DNA from: Methanofollis sp. UBA420
Lineage (GTDB): Archaea > Halobacteriota > Methanomicrobia > Methanomicrobiales > Methanofollaceae
Length of the DNA stretch: 64,000 nucleotides
NCBI RefSeq assembly: GCF_002498315.1
Contig: NZ_DAGX01000007.1
Span: 276,715 to 340,714 of the forward strand
Direction of reading: 5' to 3'
Shown here: in pieces, positions 7,617-19,500 of the stretch
Layout of the letters: each line of letters begins with the position of its first letter
Position numbering within the stretch: position 1 is the first letter of the stretch
Notes under the pieces: generated by a model
Seen by the model: the letters and a program-made list of their open reading frames with translations, nothing else
Databases searched by the model: none
What the model was told of the DNA's origin: nothing
Position numbers and translations under genes: made by a program

Positions 7617-9998
7617 ATGAAGAGTACATCTAAGATGATGGTCGTTGCCGCCGTCTTCCTTGTAGCCGCCGCCATGCTTGTCATGCCGGCCGCCGCGAGG
7701 ACTGCGACCCAGATCAACAGCGGAGACACCATCTTTCTGTATGAAGAGAACCTGAACCTGTCGTCAATCAATGACGACACACCGTTCACGACGCTTGTTC
7801 ACTATACGAACGATGACACCAGTGTTGGTTTCGACACGACCCTCACGGTCGCCAACTCCAATGATTTCAGCCTTTTGGAGGACGTCGCAGCGACTATCAA
7901 TGGCAAATACGGTCGTTACTTCGTAACCGATGCGTCGAGCGGGAAGTATGTCTACATCGAGAAGCCGACAGTCGAGATCAAGCCCGTTCTTGCCGATTCG
8001 CACTCCGACTCGATCGCAGGCAAGACCGTGACCTCGAACGCGAAGATTGCCTTCCAGCTGATCGCCCCTAAGGTCGGCGGTAGCGTTGTGAATGGCACTC
8101 CTGCTAACTATGCCACGGTCAACATCGAGGTCACCACCCCGACCGGCGGTACCGTCAAGACGCTCGGTGGCGTTGACCTCGGTGGCATCGAACTCACCTC
8201 ATCCAACCAGTACACTGGCCCTATCGATCTCTCTGCTGAGGATCTCGACGCCGGCAAGTACGAGGCAGTGGCGAAGTGGGCAATGCCGACCGGCTTTGAC
8301 CAGTATGCAGAAGACTCCAAGATTGTCAGCTTCAGCCTCACGACCGACAAGCTCTCCATCGCTGCCAGCAAAGAAAGCGTTGTCAGGGGCAAGTCCTTCA
8401 CCGTGACTGTCACCGGTGACAGCAAGAAGGAGTACTTCCTGTACATCAAGGATGCCGGCGTTGCGGACTACAAGTACCCGCTCCTCGCCCCCAACCAGCC
8501 CGGTGTCAGCCCTGCTAGCGCCGGGATGCTTGACCTGACCAATGAAATGGCCAGCGCTCCGGGCACCAACGCGTCTGTCATGACCAAGGCCGACGGCACC
8601 CGGACTGTCGAGTTCAGGACCACCGCCGATACTGAAGACAAGACGTACACCTTCAAGGTGATGGAGAACAAGACGACCAACCCCAAGGACGACGATGTCA
8701 AGGTGAAGGTCGAGAAGGGTGCAGTCACCATTACCGCCGAGGGTGCGGGCGCCTACTACTTCGGTGAGGAGATCAAGCTCTCCGGTACCAACACCGAAGG
8801 CAAGAAGGTCTACCTCTTCCTCGTCGGCCCCAACCTGGGTGACGGCAATGGCGTGAGCCTCGTGGACGTCAGCAAGAAGTCCAGCGCTGGTATCGCAGGC
8901 TTTGTTGAGGAGTCTGTCGAGTCCGACGACACCTGGGCATACACCTGGAACACCGGCGATATCGAGGGCGGTGTCCTCAGTGAGGGCAGTTACACGGTTT
9001 ACGCCGCTACTCAGCCCCGTGCAAAGGGCAACCTCTCCGGTGTCGAGTACGCGACCATGTCCGTCAACCTGAGAAAGGGCTTCATCACCGGTGCCACCAA
9101 CGTCAACACCCTCGCGAAGGGTGACGACCTGAAGATCACCGGTACCGCGGAAGGCAAGCCGTCCAACATCTATGTCTGGATCTTCGGCAAGAACTTCTAC
9201 GGTCAGGACTCCAACAACCCCCAGGCCTCTGAGTCTGTCGAGGACGACGGCACCTTCGAGTACAAGCTCGAGGACACCGACAACCTCGCAGCCGGCCAGT
9301 ACTTCGTCATCCTCCAGCACCCGATGGCCAAGACCGGACCGGGTAACGATGTCTACTGGGATACCACCGACCAGGTCCTGGTGGCTCCGGGTCAGACTGA
9401 TGTCAACCTGAAGAACCTGCAGGCCTCCGACGCGGCGACCGCGCTCATCAACGCGATGGACTCGTCCAATGTCGACGACACCTACACCAAGCTCACCTTC
9501 TCGGTTCAGGAAGCCTGGATCAGGATCGACAGCATCGGCGACAAGGCCGTCGGTGAGAAGTTCACCATCACCGGCACCACTAACCTCGCTGTCGGCGACG
9601 AACTGAACGTTGACATTCAGTCTGTGGCTTTCGGCGCGACCAAGAAGACCGAGTCTTCCGGCTTCAGCGGCAGATCCGGCACCGTGAAGGTCGTCGAGGG
9701 CACTGACACCAACAAGTGGTCCTACGAGGTTGATGCAACCAACTACAAGCCTGACCAGTATCAGGTCAAGGTTGAAGGCATCGACGTCTCCGACGCCAGC
9801 ACGAGCACGACCTTCAACATCGTTGAAGGCGTCCCGACCACTCCGGTCCAGCCGACCCAGAGCGTGACCACTGTCCCGCCGACTGGAACTGCAACCACCA
9901 CCGTCCCGGCCACCACCCCGACTCAGCCCGGCTTCGGCGCGCTGATCTCCCTGATTGGCCTCGGTGCAGTTGCGTTCCTTGTCATGCGCAGGAACTAA
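7617..9998 (+). CDS. Major S-layer glycoprotein-type surface protein, DUF3821 plus PGF-CTERM
   Basis: 793 residues. An N-terminal signal peptide (hydrophobic residues 8-27, ending PAAA) is followed by a Methanomicrobiales S-layer N-terminal domain (DUF3821-like, roughly 30-230) and several Ig-like beta domains rich in Asp, Thr and Lys. A Thr/Pro linker (about 738-770) then leads to [19 protein letters not shown] with an MRRN end: a PGF-CTERM signal, which archaeosortase A is known to process for lipid attachment. The linker is a probable O-glycosylation region. Strong promoter and ribosome binding site, biased codon use (little GC-extreme usage, many GTC/AAG) and isolated position fit a very highly expressed structural gene. 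A T run (10006-10013) follows the stop. Confidence 0.85.
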   Translation: MKSTSKMMVVAAVFLVAAAMLVMPAAARTATQINSGDTIFLYEENLNLSSINDDTPFTTLVHYTNDDTSVGFDTTLTVANSNDFSLLEDVAATINGKYGRYFVTDASSGKYVYIEKPTVEIKPVLADSHSDSIAGKTVTSNAKIAFQLIAPKVGGSVVNGTPANYATVNIEVTTPTGGTVKTLGGVDLGGIELTSSNQYTGPIDLSAEDLDAGKYEAVAKWAMPTGFDQYAEDSKIVSFSLTTDKLSIAASKESVVRGKSFTVTVTGDSKKEYFLYIKDAGVADYKYPLLAPNQPGVSPASAGMLDLTNEMASAPGTNASVMTKADGTRTVEFRTTADTEDKTYTFKVMENKTTNPKDDDVKVKVEKGAVTITAEGAGAYYFGEEIKLSGTNTEGKKVYLFLVGPNLGDGNGVSLVDVSKKSSAGIAGFVEESVESDDTWAYTWNTGDIEGGVLSEGSYTVYAATQPRAKGNLSGVEYATMSVNLRKGFITGATNVNTLAKGDDLKITGTAEGKPSNIYVWIFGKNFYGQDSNNPQASESVEDDGTFEYKLEDTDNLAAGQYFVILQHPMAKTGPGNDVYWDTTDQVLVAPGQTDVNLKNLQASDAATALINAMDSSNVDDTYTKLTFSVQEAWIRIDSIGDKAVGEKFTITGTTNLAVGDELNVDIQSVAFGATKKTESSGFSGRSGTVKVVEGTDTNKWSYEVDATNYKPDQYQVKVEGIDVSDASTSTTFNIVEGVPTTPVQPTQSVTTVPPTGTATTTVPATTPTQPGFGALISLIGLGAVAFLVMRRN

Positions 9999-10117
9999 TC
10001 CCCCCTTTTTTTTGCGTCTCTCCTCTGATCCTTTCGCCTTCGTCTCTGTTCAATTCCGGCGCATTTTTCTGGCAGGAATGCCGATACCCTTTAAAGAAGA
10101 CAGGAGCATCATTATCC

Positions 10118-11665
10118 ATGAAACTCGTAACCAGGCTGATCGACATCGCCCATCGCGGTGTCCTCCTCCATGCCGCCGACGCACGGGAGGTCAGCGTGCG
10201 GGACGGCGACCGGGTCGAGGTAAAAAACCGGGTCACCGGCGAGTCGGTCTCCGCCTTTGTCGACACCACCGCCTCCCTCATAGACCAGGGCGTTATCGGC
10301 GTCTACCGGCAGACCCAGCAGCAGATCGATGTCCTTGACGGCGCCGAGGTCGAGGTGCGTGCGGCCGACCGTCCTGCCTCTCTCGACTACATCAGGAAGA
10401 AGATGGACGGCCAGCGTCTCTCCAAGGAAGAGACCTACGCTATCATCAGGGACGTCGTCGGCGACGTACTCTCCCCGAGCGAACTCACCGCCTACATCGT
10501 CTCCACCTACACCAATCCCCTGGACATGGACGAGGTGGAATACCTCACCCGGGCGATGGTGGACACGGGCGAGCACCTCCACTTCCCCTCGTATCCGATC
10601 GTGGACAAGCACTCGATCGGCGGGGTGCCGGGCAACAAGATCACCCTCCTTGTCGTCCCGATCGTCGCCGCCGCCGGCCTGAAGATCCCGAAGACAAGTT
10701 CGCGGGCGATCACAGGCGCCGCCGGCACGGCCGACCTCATGGAGGTGCTCGCCCCTGTGGAGTTCACCGCCGCCGAGGTCCAGCAGATGACCGAGAAGGT
10801 TGGTGCGGTGATCGTCTGGGGCGGGGCGACGAACATCGCCCCGGCCGACGACCGGTTCATCGCCGTCGAGTACCCCTTCAAGATCGATGCACGGGGCCAG
10901 ATGCTCGCCTCGGTGATGGCGAAGAAGTTCGCCGTCGGCGCGAACCTTGTCGCAATCGACATCCCGGTCGGCGAGCACACCAAGGTCTCGACTGTCGAGG
11001 AGGGGAGAAAAATGGCGCGTGAGTTCATCGACCTCGGCGAACGCCTGGGCATGCGTGTGGAGTGCGCCCTCACCTATGGCGAGTCCCTTGTCGGCCACAC
11101 CATTGGCCCGAAACTCGAAGTGAAGGAGGCGCTCTCCGTCCTCGAAGGTGCGACTGAGCCGAATTCTCTCATCCAGAAGAGTCTCTCCCTTGCCAGCATC
11201 CTCCTGGAGATGTCGGGGAAGGCGGCGCCTGGCCAGGGCTATGCAACGGCCCAGGAGGTCCTTGCCTCGGGAAAGGCCCTTGCAAAGATGAAGGAGATCA
11301 TAAGGGTGCAGGGCGGCAACCCTGATGTGACTGCCGCGGAGATCACTCCCGGCGAGTTCCAGTTCGTGGTCAATGCCCCGACGAGCGGGTATGTGGTCGA
11401 ACTGAACAACAAGGCCCTCATCAGCCTTGCCCGGGCCGCGGGCGCACCGCAGGATCCGGGCGCCGGGGTCTCTGTCCATGCAAAGAAGGGGACACAGGTT
11501 CGGGTCGGCGAACCTATCCTGACAGTCTATGCCGACCGGAAGTGGCGCCTCCAGAAGGCGCTCGAAGTCGGTCGCCAGTTGATGCCGGTCGTTGTCGAGG
11601 GGATGCTCCTCGACCGCGTCCCCGGGAGACACTGGGGACCTAGAGGTGAATTCCATGGTATGTAA
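10118..11665 (+). CDS. deoA: AMP phosphorylase
   Basis: 515 residues, full length for the archaeal NMP phosphorylase (EC 2.4.2.57). Order of parts: an N-terminal beta domain specific to archaeal members (1-85), the thymidine-phosphorylase-like helical domain, the phosphate-binding loop [16 protein letters not shown] (about 163-178), [18 protein letters not shown] (about 191-208) and the C-terminal alpha/beta domain. The enzyme cleaves AMP to adenine and ribose-1,5-bisphosphate, the entry step of the pathway that ends in form III RuBisCO. No R15P isomerase or RuBisCO gene lies in the window. A TTTAAAG element at 10088-10094 fits a nearly leaderless start. The downstream surface gene overlaps it by 11 bases. 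Confidence 0.95.
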   Translation: MKLVTRLIDIAHRGVLLHAADAREVSVRDGDRVEVKNRVTGESVSAFVDTTASLIDQGVIGVYRQTQQQIDVLDGAEVEVRAADRPASLDYIRKKMDGQRLSKEETYAIIRDVVGDVLSPSELTAYIVSTYTNPLDMDEVEYLTRAMVDTGEHLHFPSYPIVDKHSIGGVPGNKITLLVVPIVAAAGLKIPKTSSRAITGAAGTADLMEVLAPVEFTAAEVQQMTEKVGAVIVWGGATNIAPADDRFIAVEYPFKIDARGQMLASVMAKKFAVGANLVAIDIPVGEHTKVSTVEEGRKMAREFIDLGERLGMRVECALTYGESLVGHTIGPKLEVKEALSVLEGATEPNSLIQKSLSLASILLEMSGKAAPGQGYATAQEVLASGKALAKMKEIIRVQGGNPDVTAAEITPGEFQFVVNAPTSGYVVELNNKALISLARAAGAPQDPGAGVSVHAKKGTQVRVGEPILTVYADRKWRLQKALEVGRQLMPVVVEGMLLDRVPGRHWGPRGEFHGM

Positions 11666-13064
11666 ACTACGTTTCCTGGTTATTGCCGTCCTTGCTCTCC
11701 TCCTCTGCGGCACTGCCGTGCAGGCGTCCACCCTCGTCGATGTGACGGTGAAGGACGCGGACGACGGCGCCGCCCTCAAAGGGGCGACGGTCTATGTCGA
11801 CGGCAGCGACGAAGGCACCACGAACTCGCGCGGCGAAGTGTCCTACAGGCACTCGGAGTCCTCCCGCTATGACCTGAAGGTGACAAAGTCCGGCTACAAG
11901 GACTGGACTGAACGCATCGACGCCGACGACACCTCGGTGACCGTGCGGATGGACCGGAGTTCTCTTGACCTGAAGATCACCGTCTATGACGCCGACACCT
12001 TCCTCCCGGTCTCGGGCGTCTGGGTTGAGATCACCAGCAAGGAAGACGGTGAGAGAGACTCTGAAAAGACAGATTCGACAGGTCTTGCCACCTTCGAGGT
12101 GAAGGCGAACGAGGACTATTCTGTCGAGGTCGAGGCAAAGGGGTATGACCTGCTGCAGCGGGATATAGAGGTCGACGACGAGGCCGAACCCGTCCAGTTC
12201 TGGCTCTATCCCGAGGGCAGGTTCGCCTTTCGGGTGCTTGATGCCAAGGACCATCTTCCGGTCGTCAATGCCACGGTGAAGGTCGGCGGGACGGTGCGGG
12301 GGACAACAGGCAGCGACGGTTTCGTCACCACGGTCGTGGATACGGACAGGCGGTACCTCGTGGAGGTGACCCACCCGGCGTACAGCGACTACCGTCAGGA
12401 GGTGTCTCTCCAGGAGAATGCTGTCCGCACCGACATCTTCCTCTCGAAGTCCACGTACCCGGTCTTCATCTCGGTCTATGACGCCGCGAAGGCCCCGCTG
12501 GCCGGTGCGAGCGTCTCCGTCGACGGTAAAGACGTCGGTGTGACTGATAATTACGGACGGTTCAGCCTTGAGTCGGTGGTGGCGGGCACGCATGCCATCG
12601 AGGTCAGAGCTCCCGGCTATGTCTCCTGGCAGGGGTCGTGCAACTCCCGTGACCAGAAGACCGACCTTGTCGCCGAACTGGTGCCTGTCTCTGTTCCTGT
12701 TGCGGTCATCGTCGGGAGTCCCGACCACAAAGCCCTTGCCGGTGTGGCAATTGGCGTGGATGGGGCGGCCCGGGGCGTCACCGGGGCGGACGGGATCCTG
12801 AAACTCGACCTTGCGCCCGGCAGTTACAATATTTCTGGGACGCTGGACGGCTACAAACTCACATATCTGGTGCAGCAGGTCCCGATCGGTTCTCTGGGTG
12901 AGTCCTGCTCCCTCACGATGCAGCCTTCCGGCCTTCCCCTCGGCATCATTGGTGTGGTCGCGGTCATCCTTGTCCTGGTGGCGGTCGCCGGTGTGGCCGT
13001 GGCCGGGAAGATAGAGAGGCCTGCCCGCCGCAATCACAGGCCCGGGCGGCGTGGCGGTTTCTAA
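11655..13064 (+). CDS. Exported membrane-anchored protein with five carboxypeptidase-regulatory/PEGA-like repeats
   Basis: 469 residues. The signal peptide (residues 2-24, ending VQA) comes right after the ATG at 11655, which has GAGGTGA six bases upstream; a longer reading from 11592 would bury it. Five beta-sandwich repeats of about 75-85 residues each carry the pattern Ala/Gly-(S/T)-V-x-V-(D/G)-G, then G-x-T-(D/G)-x-x-G-x-(F/L). They are typical of CarboxypepD_reg/PEGA domains found in archaeal surface proteins. A C-terminal membrane helix (about 428-452) with a basic tail holds it in the membrane, facing outward. The start lies inside the deoA stop region, so the two are co-transcribed although no functional link is apparent. 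Confidence 0.7.
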   Translation: MVCKLRFLVIAVLALLLCGTAVQASTLVDVTVKDADDGAALKGATVYVDGSDEGTTNSRGEVSYRHSESSRYDLKVTKSGYKDWTERIDADDTSVTVRMDRSSLDLKITVYDADTFLPVSGVWVEITSKEDGERDSEKTDSTGLATFEVKANEDYSVEVEAKGYDLLQRDIEVDDEAEPVQFWLYPEGRFAFRVLDAKDHLPVVNATVKVGGTVRGTTGSDGFVTTVVDTDRRYLVEVTHPAYSDYRQEVSLQENAVRTDIFLSKSTYPVFISVYDAAKAPLAGASVSVDGKDVGVTDNYGRFSLESVVAGTHAIEVRAPGYVSWQGSCNSRDQKTDLVAELVPVSVPVAVIVGSPDHKALAGVAIGVDGAARGVTGADGILKLDLAPGSYNISGTLDGYKLTYLVQQVPIGSLGESCSLTMQPSGLPLGIIGVVAVILVLVAVAGVAVAGKIERPARRNHRPGRRGGF

Positions 13065-13260
13065 ACCCTATTATCTTATTTTTGAGTGTTCTGGAGCATT
13101 TATTGGTGTCCCTGCACCTGCTCAGGTAACTGCAGGTAGTGAATTATATTATTTTCGATTTCTTAATCCTGCATTTCTTTTGATCATCTTAATTATGGCA
13201 ATATTAATCTATTTTTTTGAATATTAGGTGATATTTTCAAGATAATATGAATCGTCCTGT

Positions 13261-13270
13261 TTTATATGGG
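13261..13270 (+). promoter_or_regulatory. TATA box of first VWA surface gene
   Basis: TTTATATGGG, about 30 bases before the putative initiation site and 42 before the ATG at 13303; GAGGGAGA at 13291-13298 is the ribosome binding site. It sits in a 238-base AT-rich gap (13065-13302) unlike the GC-rich surroundings, with no gene of its own. Confidence 0.55.
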
Positions 13271-13302
13271 GATCAGGTCTGTACATACCTGAGGGAGAAG
13301 AT

Positions 13303-16300
13303 ATGTCGATACAACGTTTCGGAATACTCCTTTTTGGCGTGCTGTTCCTCTTCTGTGCCGGAACCGCTGCCGCGGAGCCCCAGATGCACCTTCAGGCCGA
13401 CACTGCATGGCTTGTCGCCGGTGGTGACGGCACTTCGGCGGTCACGGTGATGGTGACCGACGACGGAGGGGTACCTCGTGCAGGGCAGAGCATCGTCCTC
13501 TCCTGTGATCCCGCACAGGGTACGGTGTCCCCGTCCACGCTGACGACAGGTGCTGACGGCACCGCCACGGCGACATTCAGGGCCGGGACGCGGAGCGGCA
13601 CGGCGACGATCACGGCAACGTCCGAGTACCGTGACGAAAACGATGTTCTCCAGACCGTTTCGTCGTCCTGCGACCAGATGATAGACCACGCCGCCCCGTA
13701 CAAACTTGCAGCCCTCGAGTACGAGAGCGAGATCACCGTCGGGTCCACGACGCCGATCGTCCTTGCCATGGAGGACCGGTACGGCAACCGCGTCGACGCC
13801 CGCAAGGAGGCAGAGACCGTCCGCTTCCAGGTCGGGTCGCCGGGTGGTCTGGCCGGAATATCCGACGGCAGTGGCTACCGTGATGATGTTGTCCTCCCTG
13901 TGGACGGGAACGGGGACGTGAGGGCCGACTTCAGGGCCGACCAGACGGCCGGCGAGAACATCATATACGTCTCCTTCCCGGGCACAGTCGCCGCCACCAC
14001 ACTCACTATCTATGGCCTCGGCAATGCCGTCCCAGCCTCGATCGCGTGCTCTGTCGCACCGTACGCCGACCCCATCCCCTGGGTCCCTGCCGACGGTAGG
14101 AGCACATTCACCCTCACCTATACCCTGAAGGACACCCATGGCAACCCTGCCGGGGCCCGATCGATCACTGTGGTCACCGACGATGAAGACGACAAACCGA
14201 CGACCCTGACCTCGAACTCCGACGGCCAGGTCATGTTCACCTATGGGCCGCGGGATTCCATCCGCGTCGTGACGATCACGGCGACCTCGGCGGACGACCT
14301 CTCTGTGACCTGCTCGCAGACAGTCGAGTTCACGAGTACCGCCCCGGTGAACATGGTTCTTTCGGCAAATCCCCAGTCCATGCCAAGCCGGGACGTGAAA
14401 GATGACATGACTGCCGAGGTCAGGGCGAAGGTCCTGGACGAGAAAGGCAACCCTGTCGAGGGGGAAATGGTCACCTTTTCCCTTTCCAGTATCAATACGG
14501 CCGGCTATACTGCCACTGCATCCCCTGAACTGGTGGAGACGTCGGCGACCACGGATAAGAACGGTTATGCCGTCGTCCATTTCCGGCCGGGCGCCTTCAC
14601 CCGCGATCACAATGACCCCGCCTACAGCGGCACGGCCACGGGGACATGCGACGTCGCCGCCGTGTGGGGTGACGTCAGCCACACCCTCTCTCTCACCTGG
14701 AAGAACTACCCCTATCTCTCGGTCTCCACATCTGTCGATCCCGAGACCGTCGAGGTGAATGGGACGGTGAACGTCACCCTCGCCCTCAAGGGCGATGGCT
14801 GGGCGTTGCAGCCCGACCCGATCGACGTGGTGCTCGTCGTCGACCGTTCGGGAAGCATGGCCCGGACGGACAGTTCGGGAAACGTCCGGATCACGAGTGC
14901 GAAGGCCGCTGCGTCCACTTTCATCGACCAGATGAACCCGGGCCGCGACCGCGTCGGCCTCGTCTCCTTCTCTTCGTCCACGACGCTGGACAATTATCTG
15001 ACCGATGACTTCGCGTCGGTGAAGAGTCGCCTCCAGTCCCTTCAGCCGAATGGTGCCACCCAGCTGCGGCGGGCCATCTACGAGGCCGTACGGATGCAGC
15101 AACAACAGGGGCGGCCCGGGGCGGTGAAGGCGATAATCATCATGACCGACGGCGACTGGAACTATGACGGCAGCCCCATCGGCCATGGTACCGGCTACCC
15201 TGAGAGCTCGTCGTGGGCCTATACGTTCAGCGGCAGCAACCTTGAGCCCGACCACTACCGGTATTATGACGGCCTCGGCGGCACTCTCCTGACCGGGCAG
15301 AAATATGTACGGACATGGTCGGGCGGTTATTACGCCGACTATCAGTACTGCATCGACGGTGAATCGACCAACCAGAACATGTCGAGGTTCGCCTCTTCCA
15401 ACGACGTGAAACTGTACGCCATCACCTTTGCCTACGACCCGAGCAGCACGGTCACCGAGACGATGACGACCATGTCCACCTCGACGGGTGGGTTCTACGA
15501 GCACGCCCCCGGCGGCGACGAACTCGCCGAGATCTACAAACGGATCGCCGGCGACCTCAAGACCGAGGCCGGCGTCGACACCATGATGGACCTCTCCTTC
15601 GAGAACGTCCAGGTGAACGACGCCCCTGTGCCGGGCGATGACGTCTTCGCCTACCAGTATATCCCCGGCGTCTCGACGAACATCGCGAGCTGGATCGAGA
15701 ACGAGAGTGGCCACTATCAGGTCATCCCCCTCCACACCGAGGACCAGACGACCGACTGGGAGGACGACCGGAGCCTCCACTTCGATATCGGGACGGTCAA
15801 ACTGAACCAGACCTGGACGACCTCATACACTCTCAAGGTGCTCAGCGGTGGGAACATCAATGTCTTCGGTTCGGGTTCGACGATCTCTTTCAATGGCGGT
15901 GCCGAGACTCTCACCCTTCCCGACACGTTCATCACCGCCATTCCCGACCTGAACAAAACAGGTGTCAAGAACGCGACTCTGGACCTCGGCATCCCCTACC
16001 AGATCGGTTCCAGGCCGGTCACCGACTTCCTGAAGGTGGGGTGGCACCTGAACTACACAGGCAACTATACGGCCACCCAGCGTCTCTCCTACTCCACCGA
16101 CAGGGGGAAGACCTGGACTCCCTTCCTGACGATGGTGCCCCGGTCTACGGGGGAGTATGACGAGCAGGCGAGCCTCGATGTCCGCTCCCTTGCCGTCGGC
16201 TGGTACAAGATCCGTGTCCATGCGACGGCGCCCGACGCCCCCGACTGCATAGAGTACTACCCCGGTGAGATCCAGGTGGGCGACATCCAGTCCAACAAGA

Positions 16301-16314
16301 TCAGGCTGGAATAA
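13303..16314 (+). CDS. Secreted Ig-like (Big_1/invasin) plus von Willebrand A domain protein, copy 1
   Basis: 1003 residues. Signal peptide 1-24, then about four Ig-like domains of bacterial Big_1/invasin type (roughly 26-120, 128-232, 240-345 and 350-460; each has the xGNPVxGxxVTF or GxATxTF pattern). A VWA domain follows, with the MIDAS motif DRSGSM at 514-519, a conserved Thr in NGATQLRRA and an Asp in MTDGDWN. A C-terminal beta-rich domain (about 730-1000) carries N-glycosylation-type NxT/S sites. There is no membrane helix, CTERM or LPxTG-like anchor at the end, so it may be released or bound to other surface proteins through the metal-dependent VWA site. A T-rich terminator follows (16318-16328). 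Confidence 0.75.
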   Translation: MSIQRFGILLFGVLFLFCAGTAAAEPQMHLQADTAWLVAGGDGTSAVTVMVTDDGGVPRAGQSIVLSCDPAQGTVSPSTLTTGADGTATATFRAGTRSGTATITATSEYRDENDVLQTVSSSCDQMIDHAAPYKLAALEYESEITVGSTTPIVLAMEDRYGNRVDARKEAETVRFQVGSPGGLAGISDGSGYRDDVVLPVDGNGDVRADFRADQTAGENIIYVSFPGTVAATTLTIYGLGNAVPASIACSVAPYADPIPWVPADGRSTFTLTYTLKDTHGNPAGARSITVVTDDEDDKPTTLTSNSDGQVMFTYGPRDSIRVVTITATSADDLSVTCSQTVEFTSTAPVNMVLSANPQSMPSRDVKDDMTAEVRAKVLDEKGNPVEGEMVTFSLSSINTAGYTATASPELVETSATTDKNGYAVVHFRPGAFTRDHNDPAYSGTATGTCDVAAVWGDVSHTLSLTWKNYPYLSVSTSVDPETVEVNGTVNVTLALKGDGWALQPDPIDVVLVVDRSGSMARTDSSGNVRITSAKAAASTFIDQMNPGRDRVGLVSFSSSTTLDNYLTDDFASVKSRLQSLQPNGATQLRRAIYEAVRMQQQQGRPGAVKAIIIMTDGDWNYDGSPIGHGTGYPESSSWAYTFSGSNLEPDHYRYYDGLGGTLLTGQKYVRTWSGGYYADYQYCIDGESTNQNMSRFASSNDVKLYAITFAYDPSSTVTETMTTMSTSTGGFYEHAPGGDELAEIYKRIAGDLKTEAGVDTMMDLSFENVQVNDAPVPGDDVFAYQYIPGVSTNIASWIENESGHYQVIPLHTEDQTTDWEDDRSLHFDIGTVKLNQTWTTSYTLKVLSGGNINVFGSGSTISFNGGAETLTLPDTFITAIPDLNKTGVKNATLDLGIPYQIGSRPVTDFLKVGWHLNYTGNYTATQRLSYSTDRGKTWTPFLTMVPRSTGEYDEQASLDVRSLAVGWYKIRVHATAPDAPDCIEYYPGEIQVGDIQSNKIRLE

Positions 16315-16547
16315 CCCTTTCTTTTTTTCCGATCATTTTTGCCGGGACTGTCTCCTCCATCGCGGCCTGTTTGTACTAATAATTAAAAAAATTCTATATT
16401 TTTCCGTTTAATCATTTTATTGTGTTTTATTTTACGTTTTAAAATCTATGGATCTCTTCTGAATATATCTGTGGCATATCAGTATCTACATTATACCGGA
16501 ACATTAATCTTGCATGGAATATTTTATGGATCCACGGTGGCGAGGAT

Positions 16548-19500
16548 ATGCAGATATCATATTCCTGGATCATGTTGCTCGGCGTCCTGATGCTCTGTTC
16601 GGCATCGGCCGCTGCGGATACACAGATTTCTCTTAATACCGATAAAGACTGGCTTGTCGCTGGCAGCGGGGGCACCTCGACGGTCACGGTGACGGCGACC
16701 GGTGCGACGACGGTCGTGCTCTCCTGCGATCCCGCAATGGGTACGGTCACGCCGTCCACGCTGGATTTCACCGCCGGTGGACTGAAGACGGCGACGTTCA
16801 CTGTAGGGGAGAAGAGCGGGGACGCGACGATCACGGGAAAGACGCTGAATGCAACCGGTGCGGTGGTGGCGGAGAACACGGTCGTCCAGAAGGTCGACCA
16901 TGCGGCGCCGTACAAACTCGCCCTCACGGACTACAGGAGTGAGGCGACGGTGGGATCAGAGGTGCCGATCGTCCTTGCACTGGTGGACTACTACGGCAAC
17001 CGCATCGATAACCGGTGGGAGTCGGCGACCGGTAGGGATGCCGAGTCAGTCACCTTCTCTGTCGGGTCTCCGGGAGACTCCGCTGTCTTCCTTGTCAACG
17101 GCAGTGTAACCGGCGATACCGCTGTCTGCCCGGTGGATGGGGACGGAAATGTGACGGTGACCCTCAGACTCGGGAGAAAAGCCGGGGAGAACATCGTATT
17201 CGTAAACCTGCCATCTCCAATCTCTGATACGTATTTCACCTTCTACGGCCTCAGTGACGCCCCTCCCGCTTCGATCACCTGTGCTGTCTCTCCAGACGGC
17301 ACACCCTTCCCATGGGTTTATGCAGACGGCAAGAGTACGTTCACCATCACCTGCACCCTGATGGATGCCGACGGTAACCCCTCGGTCAACCGTTCGGTCC
17401 ATGTGAGTACCTCCCTCCCCGGTGAGGAGAAGACTCTCCGTTCCAATAACGACGGTCTGGTCATGTTCACCTACGGGCCGAAGGATAAGATCGGGAAGGT
17501 GACGATCACGGCAACCTCGGCGGACAACTCTTCGGTGACCTGTTCGCAGACTGTCGAGTTCACGAGTACAGATCCTGTAGACATGATCCTCACCGCCTCT
17601 CCGCAGACCATGCCGAGCCGCGATGTGAAGGACGACATGACCGCCGAGATCAGGGCGAAGGTCGTGGATGTGAAGGGCAACCCTGTCAAGGGGCAGACGG
17701 TCACGTTTTCACTCTCCAATATCGATACGGAAGGGTATACTGCTACGGCACCACCCGAACTGGTGGAGACGTCGGCGGTCACGAAATATAATGAATCTGC
17801 GATTGTGCATTTCAGGCCCGGGGCCTTTGTTCAAGACCGCAAAAATAAAACTTCGGCAACCGGCACCTGCAAAGTCATAGCCCGGTGGGGTGACGACGTT
17901 GAAGACCTCACTCTCACCTGGAAGAACTATCCCTACCTCTCGGTCTCCACTGCGGTCGACAATGAGACCGTCACAGTGAACCAGACGGTGAACGTCACCG
18001 TCTGTCTCAGGGGAGATGGCTACGCCCTCCAGCCCGACCCGATCAACGTGATACTGGCGATCGACCGGTCGGGGAGTATGCTTGAGGATGATCCCGATCG
18101 CATGCACTCGGTGAGGGAGGCGGCAAAGAAGTTTGTCGACAGGATGACCACGAAGGATAAGGTGGGGCTCGTCACCTTCGGGAGAAATACAGGTTCATGG
18201 TATCGGATCAATAAACCTGGAGAATCTTCTTTTGATAATCCTGACAGATATATCGACAACGCTTACCATACTCCCAAACGATATCTCGACTATGCGACCG
18301 TCGACCTGCTGCTCACCGATGCTCTCCCTTCGGTGAAAACAGAACTCGACAATATTGTCCCGGACTCTGGAACGCCCATGCGTGCGGGACTGTATAAGTC
18401 AATAAAAGAACTTACTGATTCTGGAAGTTCAAATCCTGATCCAGATGCCATCAAAGCGATCATCGTCCTTTCGGATGGGGACTACAACTGGTATGGCGAC
18501 CCCCTGGCACGGGGCGATGCTGGCGGTTATTGGGGCAAAAAAAGGGTTTGGGATGGAGAGCATTGGCATTATGAAGATGTTTGGGTTTCAGACGATCCCG
18601 AGGATTTTGGGGATCTCACCCAGAAGTATTATCGTTTTACTGACCTCTCCGATGAAGAGCAGGATCTCTCTGTCTATGCCAAAAATCACAATATTAAGAT
18701 ATACTCAATCGGGTATGCGGACACCATCTCAGCTGACGGCAAAAAGACCCTGAAAAAACTTGCCGAGTCCACGGGTGGGAAATACTATGATGGAAGTGCC
18801 GCCAACATCGGTGCCATCTATACGGCCATCGCCGGCGAACTCAAGACCGAGGCCGGCGTGAACACCAAGATGGACATCTCCTTCAAGGACGTCGAGGTGA
18901 ACAACGAGATTATAGACGGTGACGCGGTCTTTACCTACCTCCACATCCCCGGAAAATCCACCTATATCGACACCTGGATCGACAACACGACACCTCCGTA
19001 TGTCCCTCCCCATAATCCATCGTACCCCTACACGGAGGACCAGACTACCGACTGGAACGACGACCACAACCTCCACTTCAACATCGGCACCATCCACCTG
19101 AACCAGACCTGGACAGCCACCTACACCCTCACAGTGCTCAGGGACGGGAACATCAACATCTTTGGTCAGGGGTCGACGATCTCCTTCGACAACGGTACTG
19201 AAACCCTCGACCTTCCGAGAACCTTTATCACCGCTCTCCCCGGCCTGAACAATACTGGCATTAACGCTTCGTACCTCTGGGTCGGTGAACCCTCCCGTGT
19301 TGAGTCGGGCCCGATCACCGATTTCCTGCGGATGAAATGGAACCTCAACTACACCGGCAACCAGACGGCCACGCAGAAACTCTTCTATTCCATCGACGGG
19401 AAAAAAACGTGGATCCTCTTCGAGAAAATGGACCCGGAGAAACGGACACATGGCCTGAAGCAGGAAGTGGCAGTGCTTGATGTCCGTGACCGTCCGGCGG

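Noticed and set aside
10112..11779. 555-residue minus-strand reading frame opposite AMP phosphorylase
   Set aside because: The plus strand encodes a complete, motif-rich enzyme; the opposite frame is Arg/Asp/His-rich and has no family features.
13273..15780. 835-residue minus-strand reading frame opposite the first VWA gene
   Set aside because: Antisense shadow of a GC-rich gene: no signal peptide, domain or ribosome binding site, while the plus strand has signal peptide, Ig-like and MIDAS motifs.
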